Positions 50,869 to 59,585 of a stretch of DNA of 64,000 bases are shown one piece after another. How positions within the stretch are numbered: the first letter of the stretch is position 1; each line of letters begins with the position of its first letter. The position numbers and the translations under genes are program-made. The notes beneath the pieces were generated by a model. The model was not told where the DNA came from. It worked only from the letters and a program-made list of their open reading frames with translations, and did no database searches. This stretch comes from CAVYXF01 sp963772335 (GTDB lineage: Bacteria; Pseudomonadota; Alphaproteobacteria; Rhizobiales; Rhodomicrobiaceae): NCBI GenBank assembly GCA_963772335.1, contig CAVYXF010000011.1:1-64000 (forward strand). Direction: 5' to 3'.

Positions 50869-51030
50869 TTCGACAACAAGATCGTCTCGATGCACGCCAA
50901 GGGCATGAGCGTCAGGGAGATCCAGGCGCATCTGCGCGAGCTCTAGGGATCGACGTCTCGCCCGACCTTGTCAGTGCGGTAAGCGATGCCGTGCTTAAGG
51001 GAGGTCGCCAAATGGCCGAACCCAATTTGC
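50869..51030 (+). pseudogene. IS256-family transposase fragment
   Basis: Reads NKIVSMHAKGMSVREIQAHL, then after a one-base loss near 50945, GIDVSPDLVSAVSDAVL. This is the conserved N-terminal block of IS256 (Mutator-like) transposases. No catalytic residues remain. Confidence 0.75.
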
Positions 51031-51144
51031 ACCGGCTCCAGTTGTGGTCTGCCGCTTTAGAGACTTTCCTTGCGGGTAGGCATGTCTTCCGTCAGGGTCA
51101 CCGCCCGCAACATCCGACTTTCCGTTGAAAGTAACACCGCGCCC

Positions 51145-52043
51145 CACCTGAGCGATGGAATATGGCTGCAGACGATAATCAAAGAGCGTGATGTTGGCAG
51201 GCACGTCGAGGCCGTTGGACATGTGCCAGCCCGCCTGATCCAGGATCACCACCGCATGCGCACCCGGTGCCACCGCGGCGCTGATTTCCTCAAGGTGAGC
51301 CTGCATAGCGGCGGTATCGCACCAGGGCATCACCAAGCCGGCGCCTTTGCCTTTCGCCGGACAGATGGCGCCAAAGATGTAAGCCGAGATCGTGCGCTGA
51401 TCATGCGGTGCTCTGGGGCGTGTCCCGCGCCTGGCCCATCGCCGGGTCAGCCTGTTCTTCTGTCCGATGCGGGCCTCGTCCTGGAACCAGATCTCGATCT
51501 CGACGCTAGCTCCGATCTTTTGTTGGAGTGTCGCCAGTTCGGCGGGAAAGTTTTTTTGAAATTCTCAATAGCTTCAGCATCCTGGGCGTAATGGCGTGGG
51601 CGGGCAGAGAGTTTGCGAAAACCCATCGCCCGTAATTCTCGCCCAAGCGTCTGCCGGCTCACCGATACGCTAAAATTCTCCCGCAGCCATTGCACAAGAT
51701 CGATGAGCCGCCAGCGCACCACGCCGTCCAGATAAGGCTTCGGACCGGCTTCCACAGCCTGCGCGAGAGCGACGCGCTGCGCCTCGCCGAGCAGCGGCGT
51801 CTTGCCAGGCGCCTTACGATCGAGGAGGCCCTCAGGCCCCCGCGCGTTGAAGCGCAACATCCAGTCCCGAACGATCTGCAATCCCACGCCGCCGATTTTA
51901 GCCGCCATGGTCCGGCTGCCGCCGTCATAAATCACAGCTAATGCGAGCAACCGCCGCGTCTGCGCAGCATCGCGGCTGGCGCGCGAAAGCCGGCGCAGAT
52001 CGTCCCCGGAATAATCGCTGCGAAGCTGGACCGCCGCACCCAT
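51145..52043 (-). pseudogene. IS630-family transposase, frameshifted at A7 and truncated
   Basis: The N-terminal HTH part (LLALAVIYDGGSRTMAAKIG, RWRLIDLVQWLRENFSVSVS) runs to NFKK. A run of seven A (51551-51557 on the other strand as T7) then shifts similarity to ELATLQQKIG and EIWFQDEARIGQKN, followed by the second aspartate VVILDQAGWHMS. Many IS630 elements use a programmed -1 shift on an A-run, so this shift may be natural. The element is broken afterwards: sequence after VPANITL lacks the final LNPVEN block. Confidence 0.85.
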
Positions 52044-52151
52044 GGAAACCTCCCCTGTTTTCCATGGTGAATCACAATTGGCGTCCGAGCGGAATCCCGC
52101 AAATGAGTTTCAATCAGCAAGCGCTGGTATTATTCCACGCCGAAACACATT

Positions 52152-53693
52152 TTACGCGGAAGCGCTCGCCGATGCCGGTTCACGGACCTGGTTCAATGGA
52201 GCTTTGAATATTCTGCGATACAGGTCTTCACCGAAGCTCGTGTCGAGTGGCTTGCCTTCGATAAGCCGGAAGGTTCGCGTCCCATCGTCTTTCCTGTCCG
52301 CGCGCAGGAACAGAGCATGCTCCATTCGCAATTCGTCCATCCTACGGGCGAACTCGTAGAGATGGGTGACGAAGAAGACTTTGACGCCACCTTCCACCAG
52401 GGCACATGAAATCTGCTGCGCGATTTGCGAACCTTCCCGCTCGTTGGTCGACGCGAAAGATTTGTTGAACAGCAGCATCGCATGGGGAGACAAGATGTCG
52501 ATCAAGCCGCTCATCCTGTTGAGTTCCTCGTCGAGTTTGCCGCTTTGCATGCTCGTGTCTTCCTCCCGTTTATAATGCGTGAAGACGCCCTCGACGATAT
52601 TAGCGTGGAACGCCCGCGCGGGAACGAAAAGGCCGGATTGCATCATGAGCTGAGCGAGGCCGACACTGCGCAGGAACGTGGACTTTCCGCCCTGGTTCGC
52701 GCCGGTGATCATCACGAGCTGCTTGTCCTCCGCCGCAACGTCATTGCCCACGACAGCCCTGTTCATGCTGAGGGCGAGGCAGATGTCGTACAGCCCCTCG
52801 CAGGCGAAGCTGCATTCCTCGAACCCGAGCGCGCGCGGAAAGGCGACGGGACTGCCGAGCTCGCTGAGCTTTTCATGAAGATTGATGCAGCCGACATAGA
52901 AGGCAAGCTCGGTCCGCAGCATCTGAAAGAAGCTCAGGATGTGATCGGCAAATTCCTTCAACGCCGTCGCGGCAAGGGCGAGCCCGCGGTCGCGCAGGTC
53001 CGACAGGGCGCGCCATCCAGCCTCATCGCGCGGGTGGAGATGGAGCGTGAAGCCGCCGAGCCGGCGCGGGAAGAGCCGCATGAACCAGTTCCGTCGGTCT
53101 CCGGGACCCTTTCGAAGGACGTATTTCACCCCCTTATTCGCGCTCCCTAGCTCTGCGCTCATGAGAAGGCCATCGTCGAATTTGAGCTGGCGAAGATGGC
53201 GATCCACCTCACGGAAATACTCATCGCTCAACTCGCGCTGCAGCATGGTGAAAAGGCTTTGGAAACCTTCCGAGCGGAAGCTGTGCGCTCTTTGGTCCGC
53301 GACACTTCTGATCCGGACTAACACATCCATAAAGATCTGCAGGAGTGCCACTGAGTTATTGAGCACCGTGGCTGGAGAGTCGCGGAAAAGTCCGAAATAG
53401 ACCTTCCGCTGGCGCTCAATTGCCTCGACAGCAAACGCGTAGAGCGTCCGCACGGCCGATGGGTTGTTTAGAGAATCGGCGAGGATGCTTTGCCGATATT
53501 CAATGATCTTGACATCGTTATCGGCCGCCGTCAGCACCGCCACTTTGGCAACCTCATGGACGACGGCGTCGCCGCCGGCCATTGCGCCGAACAATGTTTC
53601 CAGTTCCAGGTCCTGAAGCAGCGCGGCCTCATTAGGCGGCCGGCTCCGCTCGATGTCGAAATCCCGGTCCTTGAACATCAGGAAAGCCTTCAT
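52152..53693 (-). CDS. MutS-like ATPase 2 of the fluoride-regulated pair
   Basis: Protein of 513 residues. The first 310 residues are helical (lever/clamp-like) with no mismatch-recognition domain and no Phe-x-Glu motif. The C-terminal 190 residues are a MutS ABC-type ATPase: Walker A GANQGGKST, VGLAQLMMQSGLFVPARAF, Walker-B-side LLFNKSFAST and VKVFFVTHLYEFA. ATG 53693 overlaps the stop of the partner gene by four bases. The whole operon is under a fluoride riboswitch, so a role in fluoride stress is likely; the reaction is unknown. Confidence 0.88.
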   Translation of the reverse strand: MKAFLMFKDRDFDIERSRPPNEAALLQDLELETLFGAMAGGDAVVHEVAKVAVLTAADNDVKIIEYRQSILADSLNNPSAVRTLYAFAVEAIERQRKVYFGLFRDSPATVLNNSVALLQIFMDVLVRIRSVADQRAHSFRSEGFQSLFTMLQRELSDEYFREVDRHLRQLKFDDGLLMSAELGSANKGVKYVLRKGPGDRRNWFMRLFPRRLGGFTLHLHPRDEAGWRALSDLRDRGLALAATALKEFADHILSFFQMLRTELAFYVGCINLHEKLSELGSPVAFPRALGFEECSFACEGLYDICLALSMNRAVVGNDVAAEDKQLVMITGANQGGKSTFLRSVGLAQLMMQSGLFVPARAFHANIVEGVFTHYKREEDTSMQSGKLDEELNRMSGLIDILSPHAMLLFNKSFASTNEREGSQIAQQISCALVEGGVKVFFVTHLYEFARRMDELRMEHALFLRADRKDDGTRTFRLIEGKPLDTSFGEDLYRRIFKAPLNQVREPASASASA

Positions 53694-55222
53694 GATGCCA
53701 GGCGCTCCTTCACGCAATCATATGTGACCCGATATTTCTCGGCGATCGACATGGCGTATGACCGGCCGTCGGCGGGGCGGCGAATGACCTTGTAGGTGCG
53801 CAGCGCCTGGTTTTCGGGGACGACAGTGCTGACAGCACTGACGGTCTGCTTTCCGAGCGACCCCAACTCGTCCATGAAGGTCACGCAGACGCAAAGCAGG
53901 TCGAGTTCCATGACCCGCTCTAGCACGCGCCTGCCCAAGAGGAGCGCGTCGCGTAGCGTCGTCGAGGTGAAAATTTCATTGAGGACGATGATGCTGCGGG
54001 GTGTGGCACGGTCCAGGACGTCGCTGATGCGCACCAGATCATCTTCCAGCTTGCCACGGTGATTGTGAATATCCTCTTCTTTCTCGAAATGCGTGAAGAG
54101 TTTGTCATAGAAGAACAGGCGCGCTGAACTGCCCGGAACCGACAAACCCAAGCGCGCGAGATGATGCAGTTGCCCGAATGCGCGGGCGAAGGTAGTTTTA
54201 CCCCCCTGATTCGGGCCGGAGACCACGAAAATGCGCTCAGGCCCTTTCAGGAAGAAATCATTGGTCACAACGCCAGCGTTGTCGGCGACAAGCTTTTTTG
54301 CCAGCGCGAGATCAAAGCTGGCTGTCGAGGAGATTGCTTCATCGGTGACCAGTTTCGGATAGGTGAACGGCAATCCGCTCCGGCGAATGGCGTCGATGTA
54401 GTCCAGGTAAGATATATAGAATTGAATTTCCCGATCGAAGCGCCCGAGGGTCTCATCCATGTAGGCCGCGTATTTGGAAGAATACGCCCGCAGAGCAATA
54501 AAAACCTCTGGATAAAGGCGCGAGATGAACTCGAGTATGCCCGCCTCGATATGGTTCATCTGCGGGTAGTCGCTGAGCTTGAACTCACTTGACTTGACTT
54601 GCCCTTGCCTGAATTTTTCAAAAGTCTCCTGTACGGCCGCGCCATAATCGACTTCGCCGGCATAACGCCGCACGATCACGCTGCTGCCATCGACCAGTAA
54701 CGTGTAGCTGATGGTCGCCAGCTGATCGCAAAGCCGCTTCGCTTCCTGCTGCAAAGCACTGAATTTGACTGAGCTCACATACTCGGCCAGATAGGCCCGG
54801 AAGGCCAAAAGCCCCTCGGAGTACAGCTTCCGTTGCGCCAGCCCGACATGGAGGGCGAGAACGGCATCACAGTAAACTTGCACGATGTCCAACAAGAGCC
54901 GCTGCTTTTGCAGCACATAATAGAATTTCTGTATTTTTGCCGTCTGCTCACGGATTGATGCCATCGATCCGCAGAAGGCCCCGATCACCGAGCGGACACC
55001 TTCGTCCTCCAGATCCTTCATCACCTCCTGGCGATAATAGACCGTCTCCATCTCCGGGGGCGGCAGATGGAAGAACGGCCTCAGGTCATAGTCCCCGCGT
55101 CCGGCCGTGACGGCCGCAATCACCTGGTCGAGATTGAGGTCGGCAAAGAAAGCTGGCTCCTCGACGCGATCCGGCAGAAAAGCATCGCTGCCCTCTTGAT
55201 AAAGGATGCTTCTGAACATCAT
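53690..55222 (-). CDS. MutS-like ATPase 1 of the fluoride-regulated pair
   Basis: Protein of 510 residues, diverged from its neighbour but of the same layout. Helical N-terminal part (QKFYYVLQKQRLLLDIVQVY) without a mismatch-binding domain, then Walker A GPNQGGKTT, FGQLHHLARLGLSVPGSSA, Walker B IIVLNEIFTSTT and CVCVTFMDEL. MutS ATPases dimerise, so the two proteins probably form a heterodimer. ATG 55222 overlaps the stop of the short leader ORF by four bases, so its translation depends on that ORF and thus on the riboswitch. Confidence 0.9.
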   Translation of the reverse strand: MMFRSILYQEGSDAFLPDRVEEPAFFADLNLDQVIAAVTAGRGDYDLRPFFHLPPPEMETVYYRQEVMKDLEDEGVRSVIGAFCGSMASIREQTAKIQKFYYVLQKQRLLLDIVQVYCDAVLALHVGLAQRKLYSEGLLAFRAYLAEYVSSVKFSALQQEAKRLCDQLATISYTLLVDGSSVIVRRYAGEVDYGAAVQETFEKFRQGQVKSSEFKLSDYPQMNHIEAGILEFISRLYPEVFIALRAYSSKYAAYMDETLGRFDREIQFYISYLDYIDAIRRSGLPFTYPKLVTDEAISSTASFDLALAKKLVADNAGVVTNDFFLKGPERIFVVSGPNQGGKTTFARAFGQLHHLARLGLSVPGSSARLFFYDKLFTHFEKEEDIHNHRGKLEDDLVRISDVLDRATPRSIIVLNEIFTSTTLRDALLLGRRVLERVMELDLLCVCVTFMDELGSLGKQTVSAVSTVVPENQALRTYKVIRRPADGRSYAMSIAEKYRVTYDCVKERLAS

Positions 55223-55464
55223 GACCTGTCCTCGTTTGGCTGCTGCTGCGGCTGGAAACTGGCGAAGATGGGAAGATGGCGATGTGGTCGGGAGCGAGCG
55301 CTCGGGAAAGCCAAAGCCGGCCTCAACCCAGCTAGCGCCGAAACTGGCTCGGCCGGCTGCGTGATTTCGACATCAGGGCGGAAACTGAAGGCAACAGGAG
55401 GGCGAAGCCGCTCCCTGTTCCAACCGCCGCAGCTGTTTAGGCTTCCGCGCAGCAACTCGCGCAT
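55219..55464 (-). CDS. short first ORF of the fluoride-controlled operon (81 residues)
   Basis: Starts MRELLRGSLNSCGGWNRERL and is rich in Arg, Pro and Ser, with no domain. ATG 55464 sits five bases after GGAG, the only strong ribosome site of the operon, and its stop overlaps the MutS-like start (ATGA). It is the first translated frame under the riboswitch and probably couples translation to the MutS-like genes. Whether the peptide has its own function is open. Confidence 0.65.
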   Translation of the reverse strand: MRELLRGSLNSCGGWNRERLRPPVAFSFRPDVEITQPAEPVSALAGLRPALAFPSARSRPHRHLPIFASFQPQQQPNEDRS

Positions 55465-55468
55465 GGCA

Positions 55469-55500
55469 ACTCCTTCTCGTCATTCGACGCCAGAAGGAGT
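55469..55500 (-). promoter_or_regulatory. ribosome-site-sequestering hairpin of fluoride riboswitch 1
   Basis: ACTCCTTCT (55500-55492) and AGAAGGAGT (55477-55469) are perfectly complementary with a 14-base loop. The 3' arm carries the ribosome site, and the 5' arm begins with ACTCC, which is also the closing strand of the aptamer. Aptamer and hairpin are therefore mutually exclusive. Confidence 0.8.
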
Positions 55501-55538
55501 CATCAGCCCTAAGGGCGGTTAAGGCGAACTCCATCGCC
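55495..55538 (-). promoter_or_regulatory. fluoride riboswitch 1 (crcB motif), upstream of the MutS-like pair
   Basis: On the minus strand: GGCGATGGAGTTCGCC, then TTAACCGCCC, a short loop, GGGCTGATGACTCCT. This follows the crcB aptamer order: GGCGAUG hairpin, AACC/GCC pseudoknot stem, GCUGAUG and closing CUCC that pairs back to GGAG. The first 16 bases and the CTGATGACTCCT end match well-known fluoride aptamers almost letter for letter. Fluoride binding should free the ribosome site downstream and switch the operon on. Confidence 0.95.
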
Positions 55539-55676
55539 TGCTATCATAGTTGGAAACGCAGATGGCTTTGTCAATGGCTGACGCTGTCGAGCAATTCCCG
55601 CGCCCGGCCGCCGGAGTGTCCCGTCGGGTCTCCTGCTTGGCATCCATCCGGCCGGCGTGTGAAATAATCCCTGATC

Positions 55677-55724
55677 GGGGAATGGGGTTCCCCCAAGAAA
55701 CCGCCCTCAGGGCTGATGGCTCCT
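55677..55724 (+). promoter_or_regulatory. fluoride riboswitch 2 (crcB motif), upstream of a broken MFS gene
   Basis: GGGGAATGGGGTTCCCCC, AAGAAACCGCCC, TCA, GGGCTGATGGCTCCT: the same order of elements as riboswitch 1 with compensating changes in the first hairpin (G-C pairs replaced together). GGGGAGTC at 55740 could pair with the closing GGCTCC as the alternative fold. It is divergent from riboswitch 1, 138 bases away. Confidence 0.9.
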
Positions 55725-55827
55725 GCCTTGCCTCTCGCCGGGGAGTCTCACGGTTTGTTCGCGTTTCCTGTCTGACCGTCGGTCAGCAAAAGATCGCCTG
55801 TTTTCTAATGCCGCGGTGGTGACTGCA

Positions 55828-56066
55828 TGACCAGTCCCGCTATCAGCCGGCAGGATACGGAAGTAAGTCCGACCTCAAATTCGTCCTGCTCATCGGCGTC
55901 CTGAGTTTTTTCGCAGACTGCACCTATGACGTTCGCGCAGCATTCTGGGTCCATTTCTCGCCTCGCTCCAGGCGAGCGCGACCATCATCGGGATCGTAAC
56001 CGGGCTCGGCGAACCCCTTGGCGATGGGCTGAGGCTCGTCTCCGGTCGGCTAGCCGTTCCAATTGG
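55828..56066 (+). pseudogene. 5' fragment of an MFS transporter under riboswitch 2
   Basis: ATG 55828 opens MTSPAISRQDTEV; then in another frame DLKFVLLIGVLSFFADCTYD, and after a further shift near 55930 RSILGPFLASLQASATIIGI and VTGLGEPLGDGLRLVSGRLA. These are the first two and a half helices of an MFS protein. It breaks at 56066. This was presumably the fluoride-induced transporter of the locus before it was lost. Confidence 0.8.
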
Positions 56067-56126
56067 GCGCTCGTAACGCCTGCCTTGCAAGTCAGCGTAG
56101 GTCTTCAATCGGCCAATGATTTCTCC

Positions 56127-57377
56127 CTATCGAGCGCGGATGAGGGCGACCGTGCCAGCCGCCATCAGGACAGCAGCGACGGCGAAGCTCGACGTCGGCG
56201 ACACCGCGGTCCACAGCACGCCGACGGTTGTGCTCGATACGAACTTGGCCGCGCCATTGACCGTGCCGAGCGCACCATAGCTCGTGGCGAGCGTGTCCTG
56301 GCTGACCATCTCGGCTGTAACCGTCGCCTCCAGCGCCTCCTGGACTGCCACATACAGGCCCGCGACGAAGAAGATGCTGGCAAGCAGGGTAATGGCGCTC
56401 GCACCAGTCGCAAATGCGAGCGCAGTCAGCGCTGCGGTGAGCATGCCCAGGCAATAGCCGACAATCAGGACGCCGCGCTGGCCGTAGCGGTCTGCCAGAA
56501 CACCGATTGGATAGGACGTTGCGACCTGGACGACATTGCGCCAGACGTACAGAAGACCGGCGACCTGGGCTGCCTCGACGACACCCAGGGAGGGTGTCAG
56601 CAACTGCGTCGCAGCCAGGATGAGCAGACTGTGCGAGAAGTCGCCGATCCCGAAGACGCCGACAGCAGTGAGGTAGCGCTTGAAGCGTGCTGGTAGGTCT
56701 CGCAGCGTGGAGAATAACTTCAGCGCCGGATTGGACGATTGCTCAGGGTCACGAACGAGGGTCAGGAAAGCGAATACCGCGAGCGCACCGGGAATGAGCG
56801 TCAGCCAGAATACCAGCCGGAAGGGGCCAGCCGCCGTCTCCCACTGGAGATGCTGCGCCCACCCGAGTAAGGCAACGCCGAGAAGCGGCCCGGCGACCGC
56901 GCCGATCGTGTCCATCGCACGATGGAAGCCGAAGGCTCGGCCGCGGGTTTCCGGCGTGATGGACTGGATGACGATGGCATCGCGCAACGGGCCGCGCAGG
57001 CCCTTGCCGAACCAGGACACGATGCGCCCGAGCAGGATCAGCGGCCAGCCGACGGCAAGCGCGATCAGCGCCTGGCCGAACGGGGTCAGGCCGTAGCCAA
57101 CGAGCACCAGGAGCTTGCGATGGCCGAACTTGTCGGCGATGTAGCCGGCGATCATCTTGGTAAAACTGGCCACGGCGTCGGCGATACCCTCGATGATGCC
57201 GAGGGCCGCCGCCGGCACACCGAGGACAGCGAGAAAGCCCGGCAGGATGACGGTTGTCGTCTCGTAGCAGAAATCCCCAAGCGCGCTGGTGAGCCCCGCA
57301 CCGACAACGGTCCGGTTGAGCCAGCCCTCTGGCTGGACATCGGGGGTCGTTGCGGTGGCCTCAGTATTCGAAGTCAC
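56127..57377 (-). CDS. MFS transporter
   Basis: Twelve-helix permease of 416 residues: first helix region GLTSALGDFCYETTTVILPG, motif A-like GYIADKFGHRK, GLRGPLRDAIVIQSITPETR and the closing helices. GTG 57377 is chosen: GAGGTGG lies six bases upstream and the frame upstream of it encodes nuclease sequence, not transporter. It ends next to the broken MFS fragment under riboswitch 2, is only distantly related to that fragment, and faces it. The substrate is unknown. Confidence 0.85.
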   Translation of the reverse strand: MTSNTEATATTPDVQPEGWLNRTVVGAGLTSALGDFCYETTTVILPGFLAVLGVPAAALGIIEGIADAVASFTKMIAGYIADKFGHRKLLVLVGYGLTPFGQALIALAVGWPLILLGRIVSWFGKGLRGPLRDAIVIQSITPETRGRAFGFHRAMDTIGAVAGPLLGVALLGWAQHLQWETAAGPFRLVFWLTLIPGALAVFAFLTLVRDPEQSSNPALKLFSTLRDLPARFKRYLTAVGVFGIGDFSHSLLILAATQLLTPSLGVVEAAQVAGLLYVWRNVVQVATSYPIGVLADRYGQRGVLIVGYCLGMLTAALTALAFATGASAITLLASIFFVAGLYVAVQEALEATVTAEMVSQDTLATSYGALGTVNGAAKFVSSTTVGVLWTAVSPTSSFAVAAVLMAAGTVALIRAR

Positions 57378-58179
57378 GGCGCCACCTCGAAAGTTGCGAA
57401 TGGGATAGTGATCTGAGGCGATGTCGGTCGCTGGTGTGCGAACAATCTCGTAGCTCCACGCAGCTGCCGCCAAGGCTTGTGTCGCCAGCACATAGCCGCA
57501 GCGCATCGTCGCGAACTCCATGCCCACGAACCCGGCCGTAGGCACCGTGGGGTGATCGCCTTGTCGAGGACATGGCCGACATCGACCCAGCCTGCGGCCT
57601 CCGCATGTGCGAGCACGCTGCGGTCGGCACCCTTCAGATCATCAGCGAGACAACGGGCGCGATGGTGTGTCGGCAGCGCGTCGAAGCCTTCGGGCTCGGG
57701 GTCGTGCGGCGAGGCGGAATTGAAGTCGCCGGTGAGCAGAGCGTAAGCGTCCGCCGTGGCTTGGACCGCGAGATAGGCCGCCTCACGCCGTCTGACGGCG
57801 GGTCCATTCGGACACAGATGGGCGCTGATCAGCGTCAAGGGCCGCTCCGTACTCGGCAGCTTCACTTTGAGCGTGGCCAACGTGTGGTGGAAATTGGAGC
57901 CGTCCGCCTCGAAGGAAATTGGCTTCACCGGTTCGCGAATGAAGATGGCTACATTCTGGCCGGTGCGTGGCGCGCTGGCCAGAAAGCTCCGCATGCCAAT
58001 TCGGGCTTCGAATGCATGGAGAAGTGCGGCACCGCCGGCGTCAAAACCCTTGGCCTCTTGCATCAGAAAGACATCAGGTCTGACTTGTCAATTAGTGCGA
58101 ATTGTGTCTGCGCCCGGCGGTCGTCCGTGCCGTCGCGTCCGGCAAAAAGCGTGTTGTAGGTCAGTATCGTTAGGGTCAT
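57374..58179 (-). pseudogene. endonuclease/exonuclease/phosphatase-family gene with two frameshifts
   Basis: ATG 58179 opens MTLTILTYNTLFAGRDGTDD. A shift near 58085 continues with RPDVFLMQEAKGFD and TLISAHLCPNGPAVRRREAA and ALLTGDFNSASP, the Mg-binding and catalytic blocks. A second shift near 57490 gives YVLATQALAAAAWSYEIVRT and ATDIASDHYPI, the final Asp-His motif. The downstream MFS gene starts within its end. The domain order is otherwise complete, so decay is recent. Confidence 0.82.
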
Positions 58180-58190
58180 AGCGCACCTTC

Positions 58191-58728
58191 TCATCGGTTC
58201 TCGTCGTGAGCGTCGAAGACACGTTGGGAATAGGCGTCGAGCAGCGCCTCGCATGAGCGGAGCCGCTCGTCGGCCTCGGCTCTCAGCGGAGCCTTGTAGA
58301 AATCGAGTTTTTTGATCTTCTCCAGCCAGCTCTGGAGTTTCTGCACATCAACGTCGTTCTCTTCGAGTTCGGCGTAGGTGAAGTGGTTTGCAGCCGTTTC
58401 CTTGGCAATTTTGGCTTCGAAGTCAGAACACTTATCGAGGAACTCGCGATATTCCTCGTCGCGATCGGCTTTGAAGCGAGCGATGACCTTCTCCTCCTGG
58501 TGCCGATCCAGGGCGATCGTTTCCAAGAGCACCACCTCGCCGTCCATCTCGGCAATTTCGTTCTGCAACATCTTGAGACGCCGCACATGGTTGTCGGTCT
58601 TCGGCAGTAGGCAGCCCCGTTTTGCAGGTAGACGGCTCCCATGCCGTTCAGGCGGCGCCACAGGGCGACTGGCCGCTTGGCGGTTCAGCGGCGACTTTGT
58701 ACGTTAGGAGGAGCCATGCAGTAACCAT
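58191..58728 (-). pseudogene. ChrB-like chromate-resistance regulator N-terminal protein, frameshifted
   Basis: ATG 58728 opens MVTAWLLLTYKVAAEPP; a shift gives VALWRRLNGMGAVYLQNG and another gives CLLPKTDNHVRRLKMLQNEI, then a coiled helical region to VFDAHDENR stop. This is the pattern of the ChrB N-terminal domain in its short form. Two one-base changes near 58670 and 58620 break it. No chrA chromate pump is near. ChrB should not be confused with the fluoride exporter CrcB. Confidence 0.72.
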
Positions 58729-58948
58729 GACTCAATCTCTATGTAATAACCGTCACAATACAAGCGAGATCCATTAGAAAAATCTATCCGATATGTTCCT
58801 CTTGAAAAGAAACGGTCGTTACATTCATAAAGGCCGCATAGATACGAAGACTGCGCCGCCGACTGAGGGCCGCCTCAATCAGCGCTCCGCGTTTTGAGCG
58901 GTTCGCCGCAGACAGAAGCGGGGCACTACGCGGAGACCATCTCTTGAG

Positions 58949-59456
58949 ATGCCGTCCTCTCCGATTTCGGTCCGGCGATGGTTGTTCTTGATGGCCTTTG
59001 GGTTGGGAATCGGCATCGATGGAGCCGCCATAGCGAATGTTTTTGGTGAGGCGGGGGGAGCGTTGCTTTGCATAGCTGGACTCTTCGTCGTGCCGATGTG
59101 GGCACTTGCCCGATTAGTTCTTCGCCAAACCCGAGCGAAGAAGGAACTGGTCGCCGTCAACGATCTGCTCCGACGGCTGCGCGCCCGAATTCGCAACGCA
59201 GCACCACGGTGGAGGGCTTCAACAGAACGAACGTAGGCTCGACGTCGGGCCAGACGATCATGCATTGCCACGTCCACCTGATTCCGCGCCGCCAGGGAGA
59301 TGTCGACCATCCCCTCGGCAGCGTCCGGGCGTTATCCCCCAAGAAGATGCGTTACTCACAGCCACCGCCTGGCTATTTCACAACGGCCCCCTTGACAAGA
59401 CGCGGCCACGACCCCAGCATCAAGAATACGGCGATGGAGTTCGCCATTTAACCGCC
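58949..59456 (+). pseudogene. HIT-family hydrolase 3' fragment behind an unidentified membrane-like stretch
   Basis: Two frames give KELVAVNDLLRRLRARI (to 59200) and then VGSTSGQTIMHCHVHLIPRR, with QGDVDHPLGSVRAL. HCHVHL is the catalytic histidine triad of HIT proteins, normally nucleotide hydrolases. The N-terminal half is replaced by a hydrophobic stretch (58949-59135) of unknown origin. The last codons overlap riboswitch 3, so the fragment was joined to it by rearrangement. Confidence 0.7.
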
Positions 59457-59475
59457 CTCGGGGCTGATGACTCCT
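59430..59475 (+). promoter_or_regulatory. fluoride riboswitch 3 (crcB motif), upstream of the hyf operon
   Basis: GGCGATGGAGTTCGCC, ATTTAACCGCCC, TCG, GGGCTGATGACTCCT. Nearly identical to riboswitch 1, differing in the junction and loop. The closing ACTCC could pair alternatively with GGAG at 59495-59498. The first gene of the operon starts 110 bases downstream; a 27-codon frame from TTG 59509 ends in ATGA over that start and may act as a translated leader. Confidence 0.94.
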
Positions 59476-59585
59476 GTTAGGCCATTTTGCCAGACGGAGC
59501 GTCGTGCCTTGATCCCATTGTTTTCCAGAACGGTCTACCAGATGCCCACCGCGACGGCGGCAGGTCTCGGTGGGGGGATGCGCCA

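Noticed and set aside
57378..57545. N-terminal extension of the MFS protein to 57545
   Set aside because: The extension encodes the end of the broken nuclease (SDHYPI motif); the GTG at 57377 with its ribosome site explains the transporter.
58191..58728. Reading the ChrB-like gene as the fluoride exporter CrcB because of the nearby riboswitches
   Set aside because: The sequence is soluble and helical with ChrB N-terminal motifs; CrcB is a small four-helix membrane protein, and no such gene is seen here.
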